Part shown: positions 1 to 9,032 of the stretch, one piece after another | How the letters are laid out: the number at the start of each line of letters is the position of its first letter | Position numbering within the stretch: position 1 is the first letter of the stretch | From: an uncultured Prevotella sp. | GTDB lineage: Bacteria; Bacteroidota; Bacteroidia; Bacteroidales; Bacteroidaceae | NCBI GenBank assembly: GCA_905233985.1 | Contig: CAJOFA010000002.1 | Span: forward strand, 1 to 64,000 | DNA length: 64,000 nt | Reading direction: 5' to 3' | Program-made: the position numbers and the translations under genes | Notes under the pieces: generated by a model | What the model was told of the DNA's origin: nothing | Database searches by the model: none | What the model saw: only the letters and a program-made list of their open reading frames with translations

Positions 1-153
1 AAATGATTGTGTTTATTGGAGTTTTTGGTTTTTTCCACCGCAAATATAGTTCAAAGTATTTAGAAAACAAACAAAAAATGGAAAAAAGTGCATTTTTTTT
101 TAAAAAAAAGTGCTTATGCCCCTGTTTTTCATCCAAAAAAGAGATATTTTTCG

Positions 154-161
154 TAATTTTG
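154..161 (+). promoter_or_regulatory. -7 promoter box for the rhomboid gene
   Basis: TAATTTTG matches the Bacteroidetes -7 consensus TAnnTTTG and lies 47 bp before the rhomboid start. No clear -33 TTTG is visible. The rest of positions 1-208 is AT-rich and holds no convincing gene. Confidence 0.5.
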
Positions 162-208
162 CGCCCAAAATGAGTAAAAAGTGAAATGTTAAAATCGAAA
201 ACAGAAAT

Positions 209-1150
209 ATGAACAATATGCCGACGGTAACGAAGAACCTGCTCATCATCAATGCGCTGGTTTTCGTCGTAACGCTTATACCCTCATTTAATATTACGCA
301 AAGTTTTGGACTGCTTTTTTTTAAGAGCAGTGACTTTCATTTTTATCAGTTGCTAACTTATATGTTCGTTCACTCGTCCAAGCATTTTACACATATATTT
401 TTTAATATGTTTGCGCTGTGGATGTTCGGAAGAGTGATGGAAAACGTGTGGGGACCACGTAAGTTTTTGTTTTATTTTTTGTTTTGTGGGATAGGAGCAG
501 GTTTATGTCAGGAAGTTGTTCAATATATACACTATATGATGGATCCAATATCATCATTACCGCTTGACACAATCATTTCTGTAAGAACAGAGAATGGTGT
601 AGAGCAGATGACTATTAGTGAATATTTGAATCATTGGAGTACAGTTGGTGCTTCGGGTGCTGTCTATGGTATATTGTTAGCCTTCGGAATGTCGTTCCCC
701 AATGAGCGGATGTTCATCTTCCCCATTCCAGTGCCCATCAAGGCCAAGTGGTTTGTCATTGGCTATGCTGCCATTGAGGTGTTCTCCGTCTGGGCATCGA
801 GCAACGACGGCGTGGCACATGTGGCTCACCTGGGCGGTATGCTCTTTGGTCTGCTGGCCATTCTCTATTGGCGCCGGCATCCTGGTAGCGACATGCGTTT
901 CAACGCCAATCGCGGACATGAGTTCTTCAACAACATGAAGCGGAAGTTTGAGCAGCGGCAGAAACCCAGTCAGCCCGAGATGCGTGCAGAACGTGGTGGT
1001 TCAAAAGAGAGTGATATGGAGTATAATGCACGCAAGCAGCAGCGTCAGGCTGAGGTGGACGCCATTCTTGACAAGATTCGTAAGAGCGGCTACGATAGTC
1101 TGACAAAGGAGGAAAAGAAACGACTATTTGATGCCAGTCAGGAGCGTTGA
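209..1150 (+). CDS. Rhomboid family intramembrane serine protease
   Basis: A 313-residue polytopic membrane protein. The rhomboid catalytic pair is visible: Ser149 in GASGAVYG and His207 in AHLGG, plus the HxxxN motif (His62, Asn66) of the second core helix. Family members cleave transmembrane segments of other membrane proteins within the bilayer; the substrate here cannot be told. From about residue 230 the protein continues as a soluble charged helical tail, rich in Lys, Arg, Gln and Glu, like the tail (DUF6576 type) seen on many Bacteroidetes rhomboids. An ATG three codons downstream is a possible alternative start. The stop codon abuts the ATG of the next gene, so the two form an operon. 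Confidence 0.93.
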   Translation: MNNMPTVTKNLLIINALVFVVTLIPSFNITQSFGLLFFKSSDFHFYQLLTYMFVHSSKHFTHIFFNMFALWMFGRVMENVWGPRKFLFYFLFCGIGAGLCQEVVQYIHYMMDPISSLPLDTIISVRTENGVEQMTISEYLNHWSTVGASGAVYGILLAFGMSFPNERMFIFPIPVPIKAKWFVIGYAAIEVFSVWASSNDGVAHVAHLGGMLFGLLAILYWRRHPGSDMRFNANRGHEFFNNMKRKFEQRQKPSQPEMRAERGGSKESDMEYNARKQQRQAEVDAILDKIRKSGYDSLTKEEKKRLFDASQER

Positions 1151-2242
1151 ATGAAGAAAATTAAGTCTTGGTTGATTGGTGTGATAGCCGGTGCTAATGT
1201 GACAACGGTTATCTTGATGTTATTAGTGGGCTTCGCCGGCCACATTGATGCAGCGGCACATCCTATGTTGAGCTGTTTTGGCATCGCCTTCCCATTTATC
1301 GCCGTCATCAATCTGCTGTTCCTCTTCTTCTGGCTCGTCGTCAAATGGCGCTGGGCATTGATCCCCTTTGTCGGCTTTTTGCTTGCCTATGTACCTATGC
1401 GTACCTATTGCCCCTTCAACCTGCCCTCTGCTCCACCTAACGATGCTGTCAAGATTCTCTCGTGGAACGTACAGCTCTATACCGGAGCGCCGCGTTATAC
1501 GGACGCCTTCGACATGATTTATGACTATATCCGCAACGAGAAAGCCGACATCGTCTGTCTGCAGGAGGACCATGACGAGTGGCGCTCCAAGAAAAAGCAT
1601 ATTGATGAGCTCTTTGCCTATAATGACACGGTACGCTTCAAGTCGGGAGGCTCCATCAATGCCATAGGCGTTCATACCCGCTTCCCTGTCATCCGTCGTG
1701 AGCATATTGACTATCCGTCACGGGCCAACGGTTCTGTGGCATGGTTTCTGCAGGTGGGCGCCGACACGCTCATCGTCATCAATAATCATCTGGAAAGCAA
1801 TCACCTGACCAGGGACGACCGTTCACACTATACGCAGATAGTGAAAGGCGACATGCCCCGTGACACGGCTCGTGTAGAGTCACGCCGGTTGTTGTCCAAA
1901 CTGTTTGACGCTACGGCACAGCGTGCACCGCAGGCACTCGCCGTGCACCAGTACATCGAAGAACATCGTAAACAGGGTTATAGCATCATTGTCTGCGGTG
2001 ATTTCAACGACAACCCGCTGTCTTATGCCCGCCACACCATCGGCGAAGGACTGACCGACTGTTATGTCTCGACTGCCAACGGTCCGGGGTGGTCATACAA
2101 CAACAATGGTTTTAACTTCCGTATTGACAACATGATGTGTACATCTGACATAGAACCCTATCAATGCAAAATTGACTCAAAAATCGACGCCAGTGACCAT
2201 TATCCGGTCGTTTGTTGGATGAAAATACCCCTAAATCATTAA
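1151..2242 (+). CDS. Endonuclease/exonuclease/phosphatase family protein, membrane-anchored
   Basis: 363 residues. Three hydrophobic segments (about residues 8-28, 40-62 and 66-82) are followed by an EEP-fold domain. Landmarks of the metal-dependent active site are Asn106 in SWNVQ, Glu139 in CLQED, NNHLESN, Asp284 and Asn286 in GDFND, and the closing Asp349-His350 in SDHYPVV. The fold hydrolyses phosphodiesters or phosphomonoesters (nucleic acid, inositol phosphate or sphingomyelin head groups). The true substrate is not predictable from the sequence. The catalytic domain probably faces the periplasm. Translation starts directly after the rhomboid stop codon. Confidence 0.88.
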   Translation: MKKIKSWLIGVIAGANVTTVILMLLVGFAGHIDAAAHPMLSCFGIAFPFIAVINLLFLFFWLVVKWRWALIPFVGFLLAYVPMRTYCPFNLPSAPPNDAVKILSWNVQLYTGAPRYTDAFDMIYDYIRNEKADIVCLQEDHDEWRSKKKHIDELFAYNDTVRFKSGGSINAIGVHTRFPVIRREHIDYPSRANGSVAWFLQVGADTLIVINNHLESNHLTRDDRSHYTQIVKGDMPRDTARVESRRLLSKLFDATAQRAPQALAVHQYIEEHRKQGYSIIVCGDFNDNPLSYARHTIGEGLTDCYVSTANGPGWSYNNNGFNFRIDNMMCTSDIEPYQCKIDSKIDASDHYPVVCWMKIPLNH

Positions 2243-2267
2243 AAAATGCAGGAAAAAAGGCAATAAA

Positions 2268-2299
2268 TTTCGTTAAATGACGAAAAATGCTTATCTTTG
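2268..2299 (+). promoter_or_regulatory. Promoter of secDF
   Basis: The -7 box TATCTTTG is at 2292-2299, followed by CAC as in other promoters of this window. A degenerate -33 element, TTTC, at 2268-2271 is 20 bp upstream. The leader to the secDF start is about 50 nt. Confidence 0.6.
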
Positions 2300-2354
2300 C
2301 ACGCTAAAAATGCATCGAAGCGAATAAATAACAAAAACAAAATAAAAAATAAAA

Positions 2355-5300
2355 ATGCAAAACAAAGGAATTGTAAAGTTTGTTGCACTGATGCTGATGC
2401 TCGTGTGCATCTTCTATCTCTCCTTCTCGTTTGTCACCCGCCACTACGAGAGTAAGGCGGCAGACATCGCAGAACAGAAGGGCGAAGAGGCAGGTAAGGC
2501 TTACCTGGATTCGCTCATGAACGAGAAAGTTTATTTCGGCGCTTACACGCTTCGTGAGTGCCGTGAAATGGAGATTGGTCTCGGTCTTGACCTGAAAGGC
2601 GGTATGAACGTCATTCTCGAGGTTTCCGTGCCCGACGTTATTGACCTGCTGTCAGACCACAGCACCAACCCCGTTTACAAGAAAGCCATGGCCGAAGCCC
2701 GCAAAGCTGAGCAGGGGGGTACTACGGATGACTTCCTCTCACTCTTCATTGACGCTTGGAACAACAATGCAGAGGGCAAGCCTCTGGCCTCTGTCTTCGC
2801 CAACCAGCAGATGAAGGACAAGGTGAGCACCAAGAGCACCGACTCTGAAGTGCGCAGCGCTCTGGAAACAGAAATTTCGGCAGCTGTCGATAACGCCCTG
2901 CTCGTTGTGCAGCAGCGTATCGATAAGTTCGGTGTCGTACAGCCGAATATCAGCAAGCTCGAGGGCATGTCAGGCCGCATCATGGTGGAAATGCCTGGTG
3001 TGAAGGAGCCTGAGCGTGTTCGTAAGCTGTTGCAGGGTAGTGCTAACCTTGAGTTCTGGGAGACTTTTAACGCACAGGAGATTGTGCCGCTGCTCACCCA
3101 GCTCAATGCCCAGTATAATCCTGAGGCTGAGAACGCACCTGCTGACACCACGAAGGTTGCTGCCGCCGATACCAAGGTAGTTGGTGACAGCGCCAAGGCC
3201 AAGAAAGATGACCTTGCTGCTGCCCTGACAGCCAAGAAGGACAACAAGGCCGACAGCACCAAGACTGACGATGCCTCCAAGAAAGTCGCAGCGCAGAATC
3301 AGCTCTTCTCCATGCTCAACACGCAGGTTGCATCACTCAGTATGGTCGGTGTGGCAAAGACACGTGACACCGCTGCTGTCAACAAGATTATCTATTCGGC
3401 ACAGGCCAAGCGTATCCTGCCGGCAGAGCTTCGTCTGCTGTGGAGCGCCAAGCCCAGCGATGCAGAATATGTTGACCATCAGGAACGCTTCGAGCTTTAT
3501 GCCATCAATACCCGTAACTCCATCAATGGTCGTGCTCCGTTAGAGGGTGATGTCATCGTCAACTCAAAAGACGGCTTCGACCAGAACGGACGTCCCGAGG
3601 TTACTATGCAGATGAACAGCGACGGTGCTCACCGCTGGTCGCAGCTCACTCATAACAACATCAACAAGGCTGTAGCCATCGTTCTTGATAATGCTGTCTA
3701 TAGCGCTCCGCGTGTCAACCAGCAGATTGACGGTGGTAACTCGTCCATCACGGGTAACTTCACCATTCAGGACACGAAGGACCTAGCCAACACGCTGAAC
3801 TCCGGTAAGATGCCGGCTCCGACCCGTATTGTACAGTCCGACGTTGTCGGTCCTACGCTTGGTGCACAGTCCATCAAGCAGGGAGCTATCTCATTCGTAG
3901 TGGCCTTCATCCTGCTGATGATCTACATGATCCTGCTCTACAACTGGATTCCTGGTATGCTGGCCAACTGCGCCCTGCTGTTCAACCTGTTCTTCACACT
4001 GGGTATCCTGACCTCGTTCCAGGCAGCGCTGACCATGCCAGGTATTGCCGGTATCGTGCTGACTCTGGGTACGGCTGTGGATGCTAACGTGCTGATTTAT
4101 GAACGTACGAAGGAAGAGCTCCGCAAGGGCTTGAACGTCAAGGAGGCACTCGGCAAGGGTTACTCCAACGCTTTCTCTGCTATCTTCGACTCGAACTTAA
4201 CGTCATTGATTACCGGTGTTATCCTCTATGTTGTCGGTACAGGTCCTATCCGCGGTTTCGCCACCACATTGATGATTGGTATCTGCGTATCGTTCTTCAC
4301 CGCTGTGTTCATGACTCGTCTGGTCTATGAGTATCAGCTGAAGCGCGACCGCTGGCGCAACCTCACCTTCTCTACGCCCTACTCGAAGAACATGATGCAG
4401 AATACGCACTTCAACTTTATGGGCATGTATAAGAAGACCTTTAGCATCTGGGGCGTTGCCGCCATCCTGTTCATCGTCAGCTTCTTCGTCTTCGGACTCA
4501 GCAAGAGCATTGACTTCACCGGTGGACGTAACTACGTCATGCAGTTTGAGAAGACCGTAGAGCCTGAGCAGGTTCGTGACGTGCTGAACAAGGCATTCGT
4601 TGAGAAGGATGACAATGGTGCAGAGAAGGTGGCTAACACTACTGCCATCGCACTCGGTGCCGAAGGTAACCGCATCCGTGTTTCTACGAACTATAAGATA
4701 GACTCCACCGACCCGACGGTTGATGATGAGGCTGAGGAAATCCTTTATAAGGCTTTGCATGAGGCTGGCATCGTGACGCAGAAGAGCGTTGACGACTTCA
4801 AGAATCCTGACGTTCGTGAGGGTGGTTCCATCATCAGTTCTACGAAGGTAGGTCCGTCCATAGCTAAGGATATCACGCACCGTGCTTTCATCAGTGTGGC
4901 CATCGCCCTGATAGCCATCTTCCTCTACATCCTGTTCCGTTTCCGCAACGTGGCCTTCTCGGTGGGTTCTACCATTGCCCTGTGCTTTGACGCACTCATT
5001 GTTATCGGCTTCTACTCTCTGCTGTGGAAGTTCGTACCCATGTCGCTCGAAATTGACCAGACGTTCATCGGTGCTATCCTTACCGTGATTGGTTACTCCA
5101 TCAACGATAAGGTGGTGGTCTTCGACCGTGTACGTGAGAACATCCAGCTCTATGGAAAGCGTGACCGTCAGACGCTGTTCAACGATTCGCTGAACCAGAC
5201 ACTGGCCCGTACTATCAACACCTCAGTGACAACCTTGATTGTGCTGCTCTGTATCTTCATCCTTGGTGGTGACAGCATCCGCTCATTCTCGTTCGCCATG

Positions 5301-5417
5301 ATACTGGGTGTCATCTTCGGTACCTGCTCGTCTATCTTCATCGCAGCTCCTGTTGCCTACCTCACTATGGGTCGCTCCATTCGCGAGGAGAACGTAGCCG
5401 TCGAAGAGAAGAAGTAA
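2355..5417 (+). CDS. secDF: Fused protein translocase subunit SecDF
   Basis: 1020 residues, the Bacteroidetes fusion of SecD (about 1-620) and SecF (about 690-1010). These are RND-type membrane proteins that use the proton gradient to pull preproteins out of SecYEG on the periplasmic side. Visible markers are a first transmembrane segment (6-27), the SecD motif GLGLDLKGG (75-83), the SecD membrane block with TVDANVLIYER-like sequence, and the SecF motif IDFTGGRNY with the matching second membrane block ending near residue 1005. An Ala/Lys/Asp-rich low-complexity stretch at about 255-315 lies in the first periplasmic domain. It has its own promoter and terminator, so it appears monocistronic. 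Confidence 0.96.
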   Translation: MQNKGIVKFVALMLMLVCIFYLSFSFVTRHYESKAADIAEQKGEEAGKAYLDSLMNEKVYFGAYTLRECREMEIGLGLDLKGGMNVILEVSVPDVIDLLSDHSTNPVYKKAMAEARKAEQGGTTDDFLSLFIDAWNNNAEGKPLASVFANQQMKDKVSTKSTDSEVRSALETEISAAVDNALLVVQQRIDKFGVVQPNISKLEGMSGRIMVEMPGVKEPERVRKLLQGSANLEFWETFNAQEIVPLLTQLNAQYNPEAENAPADTTKVAAADTKVVGDSAKAKKDDLAAALTAKKDNKADSTKTDDASKKVAAQNQLFSMLNTQVASLSMVGVAKTRDTAAVNKIIYSAQAKRILPAELRLLWSAKPSDAEYVDHQERFELYAINTRNSINGRAPLEGDVIVNSKDGFDQNGRPEVTMQMNSDGAHRWSQLTHNNINKAVAIVLDNAVYSAPRVNQQIDGGNSSITGNFTIQDTKDLANTLNSGKMPAPTRIVQSDVVGPTLGAQSIKQGAISFVVAFILLMIYMILLYNWIPGMLANCALLFNLFFTLGILTSFQAALTMPGIAGIVLTLGTAVDANVLIYERTKEELRKGLNVKEALGKGYSNAFSAIFDSNLTSLITGVILYVVGTGPIRGFATTLMIGICVSFFTAVFMTRLVYEYQLKRDRWRNLTFSTPYSKNMMQNTHFNFMGMYKKTFSIWGVAAILFIVSFFVFGLSKSIDFTGGRNYVMQFEKTVEPEQVRDVLNKAFVEKDDNGAEKVANTTAIALGAEGNRIRVSTNYKIDSTDPTVDDEAEEILYKALHEAGIVTQKSVDDFKNPDVREGGSIISSTKVGPSIAKDITHRAFISVAIALIAIFLYILFRFRNVAFSVGSTIALCFDALIVIGFYSLLWKFVPMSLEIDQTFIGAILTVIGYSINDKVVVFDRVRENIQLYGKRDRQTLFNDSLNQTLARTINTSVTTLIVLLCIFILGGDSIRSFSFAMILGVIFGTCSSIFIAAPVAYLTMGRSIREENVAVEEKK

Positions 5418-5455
5418 GTAAAATCTATCCCCAAGAAAAGGGGAGAAGATGATAA

Positions 5456-5489
5456 AGCCGCATCCTTCAACAAGGGTGCGGTTTTTTTA
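5456..5489 (+). terminator. Rho-independent terminator after secDF
   Basis: A ten-pair stem (5458-5467 with 5472-5481, one G-T pair) and a four-base loop are followed by seven T. It lies 40 bp after the secDF stop codon. Confidence 0.85.
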
Positions 5490-5513
5490 TATGGCAAAAA
5501 AATAATGTTTTGT

Positions 5514-5544
5514 TTTGTTATTTGCTTGGTTTGCATTATCTTTG
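5514..5544 (+). promoter_or_regulatory. Promoter of the histidine phosphatase gene
   Basis: -33 TTTG at 5514-5517, 19 bp spacer, -7 box TATCTTTG at 5537-5544, then CACC. This fits the Bacteroidetes consensus well. Its position shows the gene starts at the ATG at 5567 and not at an upstream in-frame TTG. Confidence 0.8.
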
Positions 5545-5566
5545 CACCAATAATAACCCCAAAACA

Positions 5567-6844
5567 ATGATGAAACAACTCTTTAACATAACACTTGTGG
5601 TGCTGGTCTTTGTATTGACAAGCATCACGGCAGGGGCACAGAGCCTCTCACCGTTAGAACAACTGAAGGCCAACCCGCGTAAGGCATACGGCACAGACTA
5701 TCCCTATCATGCAGAACAGACGACGCTGACACCGGCACCTGCCGGCTACCAGCCTTTCTACATTAGCCACTATGCCCGCCACGGTTCACGCTACTACTGG
5801 AACGATGAACTTTATCTTCGCTTAGACACGCTGCTCAGTACTGCCCACGAGCGGCAGCTGTTTACCGCTGAAGGTGAGGCGTTCTACAACCGCTTCATGG
5901 CGGCGAAAGACGAGCTTATGACAGGTGTCAGTGAACTGACACAGTTAGGGTGGGAGCAGCATCAGGACATCGCACGTACCATGTATAACCGTTTCCCTGA
6001 AGTGTTCGAGCACGGCGGCAACGTGCTCGCCATTTCCTCCATTTCGGGCCGTTGCATGCTCAGCATGTCAGCCTTCTGTCAGGAACTGGTGCAGTGTAAC
6101 CCGATGATAGAGATACGTGAACAGGCTTCGCGCTTCACGCTCGACGGCGTGGTGCCCACCGACCACCGCAACCCCGTCAAGCACCACTATCCGAAGGCTA
6201 CACCACGCTATGAGGCCAACCGTGCCCAGTTTCAGGAAGATAACAGCATCTATCAGAATGTCCTGGCCCGTGTTTTCACCCGTATAGACGACCTGCCCTA
6301 CAAGGCAGACAAAGCCGCCCGTACACTCGTGGAGTTCTATATGACGCTGCCTAGCATTTACCATGAGGGCATGATGGGCACCCTCGTCAACGACGAGGAA
6401 GTTGCCGCCCATTGGGAAACCGACAACCTCGGTTCCTATTCCTGGGTGTTCTCCGGACAGTATGAGCTGATACCCGTTCTCAAGGATATTCTCCGTAAGG
6501 CGGAAGCCGCCCTCAGCCCCTCGCAGTCTGTTGTTGCCGATCTCCGCTTCGGTCACGACAGCTGCATCGGTCCGCTCACCGTGCTGATGGGCATCAACGG
6601 TGCCGACCTCGACCCTGAAGACCCATATGAGGTGAAGAACTGCTACCAGAACTGGGAGACTTGTAAGGCATGTAATATCCAACTGGTGTTCTACCGCAAT
6701 CCTGCCGAACCCGACAACGTGCTCGTCAAGTGCCTCCTCAATGGTAACGAGGCCACCCTGCCCGTGCCCACCGACAGCTATCCATATTATAAATGGTCGG
6801 ATTTCCGCGACTTCTACACCACAAGAATCGCATCAGTCCAGTAA
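5567..6844 (+). CDS. Secreted histidine-type phosphatase
   Basis: 425 residues with a signal peptide (about 1-25, cut after TAGAQ). The family active site RHG is at residues 71-73 in HYARHGSRYYW, where His72 would be the phosphorylated nucleophile. The partner proton-donor motif HD is His330-Asp331 in FGHDSCIG. This two-part layout is that of branch-2 histidine phosphatases (acid phosphatase, phytase, MINPP-like). The probable role is scavenging phosphate from phosphomonoesters or inositol phosphates in the periplasm or outside the cell; the exact substrate is not shown. The ATG at 5567 was chosen because the promoter -7 box ends 22 bp upstream. The next gene starts 19 bp downstream. Confidence 0.88.
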   Translation: MMKQLFNITLVVLVFVLTSITAGAQSLSPLEQLKANPRKAYGTDYPYHAEQTTLTPAPAGYQPFYISHYARHGSRYYWNDELYLRLDTLLSTAHERQLFTAEGEAFYNRFMAAKDELMTGVSELTQLGWEQHQDIARTMYNRFPEVFEHGGNVLAISSISGRCMLSMSAFCQELVQCNPMIEIREQASRFTLDGVVPTDHRNPVKHHYPKATPRYEANRAQFQEDNSIYQNVLARVFTRIDDLPYKADKAARTLVEFYMTLPSIYHEGMMGTLVNDEEVAAHWETDNLGSYSWVFSGQYELIPVLKDILRKAEAALSPSQSVVADLRFGHDSCIGPLTVLMGINGADLDPEDPYEVKNCYQNWETCKACNIQLVFYRNPAEPDNVLVKCLLNGNEATLPVPTDSYPYYKWSDFRDFYTTRIASVQ

Positions 6845-6863
6845 CTTCAAACCATTTAGAACA

Positions 6864-7799
6864 ATGAACAAGAAACTCATCATCCTGTTGGCAGTGGTAG
6901 CCCTGGCCATTGTCTCCTGTGAGAACAAAGAGAGCCAACAGCAGCTAAAAGACCTGTCAAAGCCCGACTATAGTCATGTGGACTCCTTAGTGCTTAAAAC
7001 CATCGCATCCGTCAACAGGGACGATTTCTACGGGGAAAACTGGAGAAGCGAGCGGGCAAGATTCCTGACAGACAGCTTGAAGTCCTTTATTGACAGCTTG
7101 GAGAACTGTGGCACTCTGAGCGCTTTCGGAGCCGATGCCTTCCGTGGAAATCTCTATCGTTATGTCGGTGAGGACGACGAGGCTGCAGTATATTTCCGAC
7201 GCGCCTTGAAGCACGACGGTTCCGCCGACCGCCGACAGTGGTATTACAACTTTTCTGGCAACGAACTTGCCAACCTGTTGTATGGTCAGCAGAACTACGA
7301 GGGCTTCCTGCGGGTCGCCGTACCCCTGCTCGCCTCGATGGACTCGTTGGACAATGGCATCTACGACCAGAAAATCAACCTCTACTCACAGCTGGCATGC
7401 TGCTATGTGAAACTGGGACAATCCGCCAAGGCTAAAGAAGTTGCCCAGAAAGCTCGCGAATACTGCTGGCAGGTGCTCGCCGTCGATTCCTCAGTAAGAA
7501 TCCACCAGGTGTTCATCAACTCCTTCGCCTGCATCAAGGACGCCTATGTCAGGGTGAAGGACTGGGACGAGGTACGGAGCTGGATGGCCATCAACGACTC
7601 GGTGGGGAAGGTTTTTTTTATCGGCGCCATCCTGATGCACGGGTATGGCCTATCTATCTGGCCTATACCCATCTTGACCTTGCTATCAAGCTGTGGAGCC
7701 TGGGAGATAAGGACTCTGCCGCCGTCGAGTTCGACAAGTTCAAGAATACCGAATACTTTTTCACTCCTACTGGAATTCTTCAGTCCAACGACTACCTGA
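6864..7799 (+). CDS. 5' part of a frameshifted SpoIIE-type phosphatase: lipoprotein/TPR sensor region
   Basis: 311 residues as read. A lipoprotein signal (lipobox AIVSC, Cys19) is followed by helical TPR-like repeats. Sense protein ends near residue 252. After a run of eight T (7612-7619) the frame gives unrelated Ser/Pro/Leu-rich sequence to the stop. Reading one base back at the T run gives FYRRHPDARVWPIYLAY and runs on without a stop into the next reading frame. The two therefore look like one protein of about 720 residues split by a -1 frameshift. The stop overlaps the downstream ATG (TGATG). It may be a broken gene, a slippage site or a sequencing error. Confidence 0.75.
   Translation: MNKKLIILLAVVALAIVSCENKESQQQLKDLSKPDYSHVDSLVLKTIASVNRDDFYGENWRSERARFLTDSLKSFIDSLENCGTLSAFGADAFRGNLYRYVGEDDEAAVYFRRALKHDGSADRRQWYYNFSGNELANLLYGQQNYEGFLRVAVPLLASMDSLDNGIYDQKINLYSQLACCYVKLGQSAKAKEVAQKAREYCWQVLAVDSSVRIHQVFINSFACIKDAYVRVKDWDEVRSWMAINDSVGKVFFIGAILMHGYGLSIWPIPILTLLSSCGAWEIRTLPPSSSTSSRIPNTFSLLLEFFSPTTT
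7611..7620 (+). other. Frameshift site: run of eight T
   Basis: G, eight T, A at 7611-7620. Frame 0 reads GTT TTT TTT ATC and leaves the conserved protein. A -1 slip, or a run of six or nine T, restores the downstream frame. Confidence 0.8.
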
Positions 7800-9025
7800 T
7801 GAATGCCGAGCGATGGGACGACGCAGCCAATAACTACATGTACCTCGACTTCATCATCAACAAGCCTGACCTAGAAGAAATCTACAGCTATTATTTCCCC
7901 AAGTTCCGCGCCAACTACAACGCCGGACGCCGAGACTCCGCCCTTTATACGGCCAACCAGATTGCCTCGCTGTTCGACTCTGCCTATGTAGCGCAGAAGA
8001 AGAACCAGATGGCAGAGATGGCCACCATCTACGACACGCAGGGCAAGGAGATGCAGATAGCCCGTCAACAGACTGAGCTCTCGCAGCAGCGGCTCTGGGG
8101 CACAGGCATCGCTATGGTGTTGCTCACAGCTTTCTTCATCGTCTATACCCTGTACCGTCGTCGCGCTCAGAAACGCCTCGCCGCAGCCCATAAGCAGTTA
8201 GAGACGGCACATGCCGAGCTGCAGACGGCCTACGACCAGTTAGAGGAGACTACCGTCGCCAAAGAACGCATCGAGTCGGAGCTGCGCATCGCCCGTGACA
8301 TACAGATGTCTATGGTACCTGGCGTCTTCCCTGAGCGCGACGGCCTCGACATGTACGCCGAGATGACACCTGCCAAAGAGGTAGGTGGCGATCTCTACGG
8401 CTATGTGATGCAGGGAAACCGACTCTACTTCTGTGTGGGTGACGTGTCGGGCAAGGGTGTGCCTGCTTCCCTCTTTATGGCACAGTCGGCACGACTCTTC
8501 CGCACCCTCGTCACCGAGGGCATGATGCCTGCCGACATCGCCATGCGCATGAACACCGAGTTGGCCGAGGGTAACGACCGTAACATGTTCGTGACCATGT
8601 TCATCGGCTTGTTCCACCTTGACACAGGACGCCTTGATTTCTGCAACTGCGGCCACAATGCCCCAGTAATAGACGACCAATTCCTGGAGATGAAATATGT
8701 TAACCAGATGATAGGTGTTTTGGAGGGTGTTCCCTTCCTCGGAGAGACCATCGGTGACATCCGGGGCTCGCGTTTGCTTGTCTATACCGACGGCCTGAAC
8801 GAAGCAGAGAACCAGCAGAAAGAGCAGTTCGGAAACGACCGCATCCTCCGGCTGATGGCCGACAGCCAGACGCTCACCTGCCACGAGGTGGTAAGCAAGT
8901 TGCAGGATGCCGTCGAGCAGCACCGCATCAGCACCGACCCCACAGCTGCCGTACAGCCCGAGCCCAGCGACGACCTGACGCTGATGTGCCTGAAACTGAC
9001 AGCAACGAAAAACGAAAAACAGTAA
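7799..9025 (+). CDS. 3' part of the frameshifted gene: PP2C SpoIIE-type serine/threonine phosphatase
   Basis: 408 residues from the first in-frame ATG, but the same frame extends upstream to the T run at 7612-7619. Order: end of the TPR-like region (1-90), one transmembrane segment (about 103-120), a coiled coil of Leu/Glu/Ala heptads (125-165), then a SpoIIE/RsbU-type PP2C domain. Metal-binding acidic motifs are visible: KEVGGDLYGY, GDVSGKGVPASLFMA, YTDGLNEAEN and SDDLTLMCL. Such proteins sense a periplasmic or membrane signal and dephosphorylate an anti-sigma-factor-antagonist-like partner; none is encoded nearby. Read alone it would start inside a TPR helix and lack the sensor, which supports a split gene. 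Confidence 0.82.
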   Translation: MNAERWDDAANNYMYLDFIINKPDLEEIYSYYFPKFRANYNAGRRDSALYTANQIASLFDSAYVAQKKNQMAEMATIYDTQGKEMQIARQQTELSQQRLWGTGIAMVLLTAFFIVYTLYRRRAQKRLAAAHKQLETAHAELQTAYDQLEETTVAKERIESELRIARDIQMSMVPGVFPERDGLDMYAEMTPAKEVGGDLYGYVMQGNRLYFCVGDVSGKGVPASLFMAQSARLFRTLVTEGMMPADIAMRMNTELAEGNDRNMFVTMFIGLFHLDTGRLDFCNCGHNAPVIDDQFLEMKYVNQMIGVLEGVPFLGETIGDIRGSRLLVYTDGLNEAENQQKEQFGNDRILRLMADSQTLTCHEVVSKLQDAVEQHRISTDPTAAVQPEPSDDLTLMCLKLTATKNEKQ

Positions 9026-9032
9026 ATCCCCC

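Noticed and set aside
4203..4880. Minus-strand frame of 225 codons inside secDF
   Set aside because: Antisense shadow of SecF coding sequence; no start context or recognisable protein.
5510..5566. Upstream TTG start for the histidine phosphatase
   Set aside because: It lies inside the promoter; the -7 box is at 5537-5544, so it would not be in the transcript.
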